Assembly (NCBI GenBank): GCA_963966185.1 | Contig: CAWZYM010000196.1 | Location: 120,001-184,000, forward strand | Source: Rhabditoides inermis | Taxonomy: Eukaryota > Nematoda > Chromadorea > Rhabditida > Rhabditidae | DNA length: 64,000 nucleotides | Reading direction: 5' to 3' | Part shown: piece by piece, positions 56,773 to 64,000 of the stretch | Layout of the letters: each line of letters begins with the position of its first letter | Numbering within the stretch: the stretch's first letter is position 1 | Position numbers and translations under genes: made by a program | The notes under the pieces: generated by a model | What the model was told of the DNA's origin: nothing | What the model saw: only the letters and a program-made list of their open reading frames with translations | Databases searched by the model: none

Positions 56773-58692
56773 GTAATTTCGAAGGATGTTCAGCATACTT
56801 CAGCGTTCGAGACCGGGCCGCGTTACTACCCGCGCGGTTCCGGCTCACCGCGGATCGATCGAGTGGGTGAGTGCCTCTACCTCCCCTCTTCTCCTCCTCT
56901 CTCTTTCCATCTATCCCTCCCCCCTTGTTTATTTGCCTCCTAGCGTCATATCTCGTGTTTCAGAAGGGGTGCGGATACCGCAACAACACCCCATCCACTG
57001 CCATTCGCACAATGGAGAGAGGCTTGGCGACCCTCATCTCCGAATATACTCGCCAAATCAGCGGCACGAGGAGGAGGAGAAGGAGGACATGTCTGTGCAC
57101 GCGGATGTGAGGGGAAATCTGTAGCGCAAGGCTGACCTGGTCTGATTGCAGTCGACGCTGCCAGAGCTGAGGCCGTCGACCACTGGCAGGAGCGGCCTCC
57201 GACGAGCCGCCCCAGTGCAAGGATCCAGGCCCGACCTGAAGGGAAAGGAGCCGTCCGAGAACGGCAGGAAGGTGATCGGAGGGGGGCGGGGGGGGGGGGT
57301 AGATAAGGGTGCTATGCAAATCGTCTCCCGGACTTCATTACACGAAATGATGATACTGCAAACACGCGAAAAACGTGTTTTGGGCATGGTAAAGCGCGAC
57401 TAACGAAAATACGCAACAGCACGATTTAATTATGACTAATCATGAATGTTCTATTACACACTTGCGTACGCGATCAAATGCAAATTAGTTACTCACTGGC
57501 TGCTAGTGCACATGCAATAGCAACACGCACATGGACCGCACAACATGCATGGAATGAGAGGGAGGTGGAGTTGGATGGGTGATGAGATCTAATGAGTCCA
57601 CCACTCACTCGTTTTGTTGCAGCTCGCTGTGACGGGGCCGGTTGGCCGACGGCCTGAAGCGCTCCAGAACGCCGACGTCCAGGAGAAGACGACTCGACAG
57701 GTACGGGGCGGCACCTCAAATGAGTAGCTAATAAATGCACCACCTAAACTTTTGGGCCTCTCGAGACATGTGTAGTAAGTTCACCTACTCTCACTGTCCA
57801 AACTCTCACAACACAACATGTACGAAACACATCTCACTATTGAAGAAGAGGGGTAGATTTCATTCAAGTCATGACATCGTTCGCAACCTCCCACAATCTC
57901 ACTCCGATGTGTTACACTATTCGTGGAATTTGAATATACTCACCCGTGCATGTTGAGACGATCGGCGCGACGGCGCACGTTTCCTCTCGTCCGGAGAACC
58001 GGATCGGCCAGGCGACGGAGGAGTCCCGCGGCGGCATCTACTCGCGCCCGCACGTGTCGCAGCGACACGTGCGGGCGTCGCCCGCCCACTTGAGGGGAGC
58101 GGTCGCCAGAGAGAGCGCAGTCAAGGTGGGTGCTTGTCAGCAGCCTCTGCAATCGTTGCCTTCTCATTCTGACACAGCCCAACCATGCACTTTACCCATT
58201 CGTTACTCCCTTACATACTAAATTATGATGGCACGACCGGAGAATTTTGGTTTTTTTTTAAACGTTATGATCGTAGGCCACATATTTTGGTTAGACTATA
58301 GGCTAACACACAACATACACTGGTACGCCTTACTTAAATGTTCTATCAATTCTCATCTACGATATGTTTCACTTTCGCAATTCGATATTGCATGGACCGT
58401 GACTTTCGCAGACAGATCTATCAAAACAGAAAGGCATACGGTTTTAGATGAGAAAAAATGAGGGGGGGATGGTGCTTGTGTGAGTCAGTCTGACCTCGCT
58501 GTGTTTCAGTTGGCGAGACAGCGCGGCGTCACCAAAACCAAGAAGGACCAGTTCCTGGGCGCCCGTCGTCGCCGTCTGTCCGGCTCGAGCACCTCGTCAG
58601 GCTCGTCGCACTCGCCCGTCTTCCGAACGTCGATGTCCCCCGCCAATATCTGGACAGAAGAGTCTCCGCGCTTCCCCCACAGAGCAGAGTGA
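56773..58692 (+). CDS. Shorter paralog of the protease-gene N-terminal region (partial)
   Basis: Exons 56773-56866, 56964-57106, 57152-57271, 57623-57700, 57958-58125 and 58510-58692 join in phase and end in a stop. Three exons align with exons 8-10 of the 28-38 kb gene: STLPE, then RGLRRAAPVQGSRP-type ([11 protein letters not shown] there); EKTTRQ (EKNQRQ there); and ATAHVSSRPENRIG with RPHVSQR ([14 protein letters not shown] and RPPVSQR there). The last exon (LARQRG) parallels exon 11 (LTRQQP) but runs on into a Ser-rich end. The protease domain is absent. An intron at 57107 is missing from the paralog. The 5' end is unresolved. Function unknown. Confidence 0.6.
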
Positions 58693-58725
58693 CCTCTCGC
58701 TCTTCTCTCTCGCTTTCCACCCACC

Positions 58726-58731
58726 AATAAA
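58726..58731 (+). terminator. Polyadenylation signal of the paralog gene
   Basis: AATAAA 34 nt after the stop codon of the gene ending at 58692. The canonical hexamer in the expected place supports the gene model. Confidence 0.7.
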
Positions 58732-59530
58732 TATGATAGTGCTCATGTTCGTGTTTCGCGTATTTGAGTAGTGTGGACATTTTGGGGATGTGGTAACATC
58801 TAGTGGTTATTGGGGGTGAGGGGGTGAGAGAGGGGGGATTAGGCTGTTGTGGCACTTATTGGCGACTCTCGCAGTAGTGTCAACCAGGGTGGACTGGTAG
58901 GAAATAAGATCATCAAGTGTTGTGTCTAAATCCACTGAACCGCCGGATCGCACATGATGCATCGGCCAAATTCCATTCTTTCTGGTCGCTTTTCCGCGTT
59001 GCTCCCGATGAGCATTCTACACTTCACTTGTCGCTCTTTAGCGTCTTTTTTATCTTTCCTCAACAGCACGTGTGCCGATATCGAATATTGTGCGATCGCT
59101 CTATTCTAATATCGATTTGATACAGTGATAGTATGTCTAACTCTCGTTTCACCGACGGGTGAATTTTCCTCTGCGTGCAATTTTGCGGTTCCTTTGACGT
59201 CACCCGTGTATGTTCTGATTTGATTTTACGGTTGCGCGATTGTTACACTTCTTGCTAGCACCTAAAATTCTTGAATCGCACCACTAGAAAATTTGAAATC
59301 ACCACACTCACACGCATGTTAACATGCACAGGCACGTGTCGAGCGGCCGACTTGTTCACCATACTCGCACTGCCGCCGCAACGCCGGCTGGGGCCAAACC
59401 ACTGATTGGGATTGGTCATGCCCCGAGGGGAGTGTCACGCACACTCACAACAAGCACTGCTGCACCTGCACAGTGAATACGCACGATGATACGAGAGAGG
59501 AGCACACATCGGAAGTGTGCAACACAACTA
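58732..59530. other. Stretch with no recognised gene
   Basis: Between the paralog's 3' end and the right outer arm. Short frames only, no repeats of note apart from a TGACGTCA octamer at about 59197. Confidence 0.45.
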
Positions 59531-59534
59531 GCTA

Positions 59535-61450
59535 GTCTTACACAGCCTGCAACATCCAACATGTATGTAGGATGGAGAGAGGGGAAGAGCGACTCACTGC
59601 GTTCCGCCCGGCGCGGGGCACATCCATCCACCCAGCTTGACATCGACGACACACTTCTCCGACACCGTCGCGAGCATGGCACAGCGCCTATAACATGTAA
59701 TCATGTTATCATCCAACACTTTTTCGTTCCACTGCCGCGGCGACAACCACGCGAACAGAAAAATAATGCCATCAAGAAGATAACGCCATCAAGAAGTTTT
59801 AAAAATACACGTATACATAACTTTATAATTCCTCACTCACCTGTGGTTGGAGGGATCTTTTCCGGGAAGCGAAAGGGCGAGTACTGAAATCTCACTCATG
59901 AAATGGTGAAGTAATAAGGAATGAGCATTGATATTTGATTGGCTAAACATGCTGACCGGCGGTGGCAAGGATGTGCGGCCGTAGGCGAAGGGAGCGGGGG
60001 TGTCTCCACTGGTCCACTGCCTCTTTTCCTGCTCACATGTCCAGGCCCTCCTCCTTTGCTCTGCCTCCTCCTTCGTCAACGCCTCCGCCTGCCCTCTCTC
60101 CGCAACCCGCCCATTCGAACTATAATGACAATGTGAATAATACGCAAGTATAATACGTATATGATAAGTGATAACGTGTTCGGAATATGGAAACACAACG
60201 ATGAGAGAAGTGAGAGTCGCGCACGCGCTGGCCGTCTGCGTCTCCTCATTCGCCACAGTCTTTTCACGCTAGGAGTAGCACACGAACCACATTGCTTGCG
60301 TTGTATATGTTGAGATGTTGACAGCAACAATGGAGTCAGTGCACTAGTCGTTTATGCGTGAGCGTGCCTCACCTGTTGACGTAGTCGGAGAGTCGTGTTG
60401 CTTCACCCGAAAGCCGTCCTAGCTCTTTCCGATGGGAGACGAAGGGGTGGCAAACGAAAACTTGAAAGTAATATTCAACGGACTATGGAATCAATACCAT
60501 CAATCAAAATCTAGTAAAGTGATGTTTGACAACCTAGATATTGTGCGACAAACAGTGATATGCTGTGCAGTACCGCGTATTGCTATAGCGAGTGGTTCGG
60601 ACGTGGTTGAATGATTGAGCGGCTTGTGTGTGTAGCGTGCATATCGCTCAGCTCACCTGTGGCTGTGCACCTGTGCACTTGGTTCATGCCGATCACCTCG
60701 TGATAGGGCAGTATAGGGGAAGAGGCTGGGTGCAGAGACCGAGTGCGCATCCGGCGGAGAGCGCTCTCCCCGTACTCCAGCTCTCTCTCATCCACGCGCC
60801 GCCCGCCGCCACGTCTCTTCAGCTTCCACTACGCATGTCTCGCGCTGAATAATATCAATGTACAAAGAGAAACACATGACACACGTTAATTCAGACTCGG
60901 GCAAATCACAAACACATTCACAAATAGTCGTGTGTCGTGTGTTTGACCTGTGGTATGCTGAGCTGTGGTATGGGGCTCATCGCTTCCATAGCCACTCCTT
61001 CCCAGGCACAGTGCGCGGCTCGCTCCCCATTCGTCGGCGCTATCGTCTCTCTCTTTGCCGACCGTCCACTAAAATAAACAGTATCACACAATCACAAACT
61101 AATAGTTGATTAAACACCAATGAACATTTAACGTATGTATTGCTGACACATGAGTGGGCGACCGCTAAAGCAAGTGGGGCGAGTTCACGTTCACAAGTGA
61201 ATTATTATTAGGAAATTACAATTTTCTACGATGTACTATGTACTATGTATGCGCAACTGAAACAACAACATCTATTTTAACGCCGAAAAGCGTTGCTATT
61301 TGCGAATCGCGAGTATAATCATAATCATAGCAGGTACTGCGACAAAAATTGAACATCACTCGTGAACAGGGAGCAACCAAGTATTAGAACTGAACAAACT
61401 AAACACAAAGTAGAACACAGGGGAGGGGGAGTAGGGAAGGGGAGTTGAGA

Positions 61451-61498
<48 letters not shown>
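59535..61498. repeat. Outer inverted repeat, right arm
   Basis: Reverse complement of 4105-5606 with about 400 bp extra (59640-60050) and a 40-bp insertion near 60690. It ends at a GA tract (61454-61498) equivalent to the CT tract at 4109-4140. The exon-like frame of the left arm is shifted here by one extra base near 60800. Confidence 0.9.
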
Positions 61499-61501
<3 letters not shown>

Positions 61502-61918
61502 TTCAGATTACAGTTCGGCAAACCGCAATCAGGAGGTTTTGTCATCATACTCTATTCACAATCCCGTGAAAACTGTGTCTGGAAGAGTGAGAAAACAAGC
61601 GAGATACAGCGTTTTTGAACGGTAAATCTCAGATTGGATCATTGCACTGATAAACAGTACTCATAAACAGTGATCAAATGAATGCTCATTTCTCACTACT
61701 CCCTCTCTATAGCAATATTTTCCCGCTCTTCCAGTCTCTCTTTCTCTCTCCCACGCAGTCATTGCATGTCAAGTCAAGCCCCGCCCTCTTGTTCCCCGCC
61801 CACTGACTGTACATAGTTGCAGTGCCACTGATGCAGGACTCTGTCGCCGTCGCGAGCGAATTGAATCGGCTGTCCGACTGGTCTACCTGCGTACAAGTCC
61901 TAGAGTACGGAAAGTGTT

Positions 61919-61956
<38 letters not shown>

Positions 61957-61961
61957 GCGTC

Positions 61962-62040
61962 AGAATGCAAAAGGAATTGAACCCGGGTCGTTCAATTACC
62001 AGGCAAAAGCTTTACCACAACACTAACCGCTCACGTACAC
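61962..62040 (-). repeat. tRNA-like sequence inside the TIR element
   Basis: The minus strand has GCGGTTAGTGTTGTGG and, about 35 bp on, the B-box-like GGGTTCAATTCC. The cloverleaf is imperfect. Probably a SINE head. Confidence 0.45.
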
Positions 62041-62493
62041 TGGCAGTTGAACGGGAGTGACGATGGATGACGTTTTAGGGACACTGCAATGCTGCACTGT
62101 TCAGACACTCGCCGCTCTTTTCTCTCGGGTCCAGAGTTTGAGAGCTGGCTCGGCCGACTGTCCCAACAAGAGCAGCCGAAAACCGCATACCATTTTGCAT
62201 CTCACGTGAGTGATCCTGTCAGCGGTCATATGCTCAGTGGCAAAACTAAGCCATGCACGTCTTAGTCCATCTCTCGAAGTGAAGCTGCGAACGGCTGACT
62301 TTGCATGCCTGCAATTCCGTACTACTTCCGTGAATCGTAATCATTAAGACATAAGATATATCCCATTAGGCTAAAAATCAACTTGATCAAGTATTTGTAC
62401 GTTTCAAGGGATCACGTTTTAAAATTGAGAAAAAGGGGTTTGTCAATTCAGGCCATCTCTCTCATATCTCACATTGCACAGAGAGCGATAGTA

Positions 62494-62570
62494 CCGTGGT
62501 GGTGTAGTGGTTAGAGCAATAGCTCACTGAGTTGACAGAATGGGGTTCAAATCTTTACTTGATAGAACTT
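62494..62570 (+). repeat. tRNA-like sequence inside the TIR element, opposite orientation
   Basis: The plus strand has GGTGGTGTAGTGGTTAG (A box) and GGGGTTCAAATC (B-box-like). Only a partial cloverleaf forms. It faces the other way from the tRNA-like sequence at 61962. Confidence 0.45.
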
Positions 62571-63131
62571 TTAAAATTTCCTACCAGTTTTGTAAGGGGT
62601 GATTGGTAAGATTATGTGTTTTAACTTTTAACATGTAGTTATTATGTTCAGCAAATGAGCAGGAACAGAATTAGCTCTTTTTTTTGGTGTTCAAGGGAGT
62701 TGCATCCGATTCCTTCCTTATCTTGTGAGTATGGTATCTATCTGCTATCCGTTGGCATGGCTCTCCAGCGGGACAACAGTGAGAGAAGAGAATAGAGTAG
62801 CGAGTGACAATACGAATCGAATCAGCCATGCCGCAACGACGTAATGTATTCTCACAATCACCTACTAAGCCATTCATAATTAAAAACACAGACTCTGGGA
62901 GGGCGCGGGAGGGGGGAAAGGGAGGGAGGGAGGAAGAGCGGAAAATATTGCTATAGAGAGGAAAAAGTGAGAAATTGACATTTATTTGATCACTCTTTAT
63001 GAGTACGACTGCCAGTGCCATGATCCGATCTGAGATTTACCGTTCAAAAACGCTGTTTTGGAATCGCTGTATCACGCTTGTTTTCCCACTCTTCCAGCAT
63101 GATACGATCTGAGATTTACCGTTCACCACAG

Positions 63132-63215
63132 CACCCGCTGCACCCCCCGCACCCCGGAAGACCATTCACCCCCAACTTCCAGGGACCGGCCAGGATGATG
63201 GGCAGGGGGTTCTAG
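63132..63215 (+). CDS. Candidate terminal exon, unidentified
   Basis: After a CACCACAG acceptor, 27 codons read HPLHPPHPGRPFTPNF, then QGPARMMGRGF and a TAG. The Pro/His-rich then GRGF ending resembles tails of RNA-binding proteins, but that is only composition. No upstream exon was found; the TIR element abuts it. Confidence 0.25.
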   Translation, partial: HPLHPPHPGRPFTPNFQGPARMMGRGF

Positions 63216-63251
63216 TGAGTCCATGCGGCACGTCTATGACTTCATGGGTGG

Positions 63252-63256
<5 letters not shown>

Positions 63257-63293
<37 letters not shown>

Positions 63294-63322
63294 TTCTCCG
63301 TATCTCTCTCTCTCTCTCTCCC
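63257..63322. repeat. CT microsatellite
   Basis: About 65 bp of interrupted CT repeat in non-coding DNA. Confidence 0.9.
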
Positions 63323-63518
63323 ACCACCCATACGTTTTGGCCGCTGCTGTTTTCTGCCCAGCTCTAACTAGCTGACGAGAGGAGGTACGGCAACACGGGG
63401 CGCCTGTAAGAGAAAAAATAAAAATATTATCACGATCGCATTTCACATTCCACACTCAAATCAGTTTGTCGTTGCCAAGTATGCGTCCAGGTGCGTCCAG
63501 GTGAAGTCAGTGTTTTGA

Positions 63519-64000
63519 TACTTCATAAGGCCACACGCAACATGTCGAGTCTACGCAGACGATCTCAAGGTCTCCCATTCATTTCACCCTGGCGACGACT
63601 GCAGCCCACTACAGGCGGCTATCAATATCGTGGATCAATGGTCCTCCATTTGGCAGCTACCACTTGCTCCTCACAAGATCTCTGCTTTACACATTGGCCG
63701 CAAGAATCCCTCTCACGTCTACACGGTCTCGGGCAGCAACATCACATCGGTTGACGAGGTGGTCGATCTAGGTTTCACCATCACATCTAACCTCCACTTC
63801 GGCAAACACTGCAACAAGGTCTTCGGGTCAGCTTTCAATCGGGCTTTCTCCATTTATCGTTCTATTGTTTCGGCCGATCAGCAATTTCTCCTTGCCATCT
63901 ATACCACATACATCCGCCCTCTTCTGGAGTACGGTACATGTGTCTTCAACCCGCACGACAAGGCTTCAATCGCGCAGCTGGAAAGGGTTCAAAACTACGT
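63519..64000 (+). mobile_element. Second LINE reverse transcriptase fragment, runs off the window
   Basis: The open frame starts in effect at CRVYADDLKVSHSF (motif C) and continues through AINIVDQW, KISALHIG, VDLGFTIT, FNRAFSIYRSI and YIRPLLEYG, which are typical of the thumb region of CR1/Jockey-type elements. The part upstream of YADD is missing. The sequence differs clearly from the LINE at 40 and 54 kb. The 3' end is beyond the window. Confidence 0.85.

Larger units (their letters stand above)
61579..63097. mobile_element. 1.5-kb element with about 165-bp terminal inverted repeats
   Basis: 61579-61742 and 62932-63097 are inverted copies. Shared strings include ACGGTAAATCTCAGAT, AGTGATCAAAT and CTCTCTATAGCAATATTTT. 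The right arm has an extra 17 bp and a second partial copy of the outer motif to about 63125. Inside are two tRNA-like sequences and no transposase. It looks like a non-autonomous DNA transposon; no clear target duplication was seen. Confidence 0.7.

Overview
The window is eukaryotic and most likely from a nematode. Introns are mostly short, with GTGAG-type donors and TTTCAG or TTGCAG acceptors. The one intact conserved gene is histone H4 with Cys at position 73, the form I know from Caenorhabditis. The histone 3' hairpins have C as the first loop base, a nematode trait, and an RPS18 relic resembles the Caenorhabditis protein. I cannot name the species. The DNA is very repeat-rich: CT/GA microsatellites, several minisatellites, and nested inverted repeats.

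Layout. 1-4.1 kb: no recognisable gene. 4.1-5.6 kb: left arm of an outer inverted repeat whose partner is 59.5-61.5 kb. 5.7-17 kb: directly repeated modules of exon-like blocks (two families, Y and X), probably a decayed or fast-evolving gene family. 17.3-18.9 kb: tRNA-like SINE sequences and a foldback element. 18.96-24.56 kb (minus): an 18-exon gene that I could thread in frame from ATG to stop (913 aa). It encodes a Mutator-like (MULE) transposase with C2H2 finger, DDE core, SWIM finger and a C-terminal PHD-like finger with two zinc ligands swapped; a 92-bp minisatellite fills one intron. 25.6-27.8 kb (plus): a weaker multi-exon candidate. 28.27-37.98 kb (minus): a 21-exon gene (about 1,152 aa) encoding a Ulp1/C48-type cysteine protease domain inside long charged, low-complexity flanks.

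The second half is an imperfect inverted duplication around about 47 kb. Left of centre are the protease gene, a 126-bp minisatellite and a LINE fragment (to 40.56 kb). Right of centre, in mirror order, are a LINE fragment with the same frameshift (54.14-54.65 kb), a related 123-bp minisatellite (55.9-56.46 kb) and a shorter protease-gene paralog without the protease domain (56.77-58.69 kb). Between the arms lie the histone H4 gene, an H2A pseudogene, an orphan histone hairpin, an RPS18 pseudogene and a 28-unit tandem array of about 271 bp. The right end holds a 1.5-kb element with terminal inverted repeats and a truncated LINE running off the window.

How the parts relate is inference. A MULE transposase beside a Ulp1-like protease recalls plant MULEs that carry a Ulp1-like gene. 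The large inverted arms around both could mark a giant composite element or an ordinary segmental inverted duplication. Exon models come from reading splice signals and phases by eye and may be off by a base or two in places.
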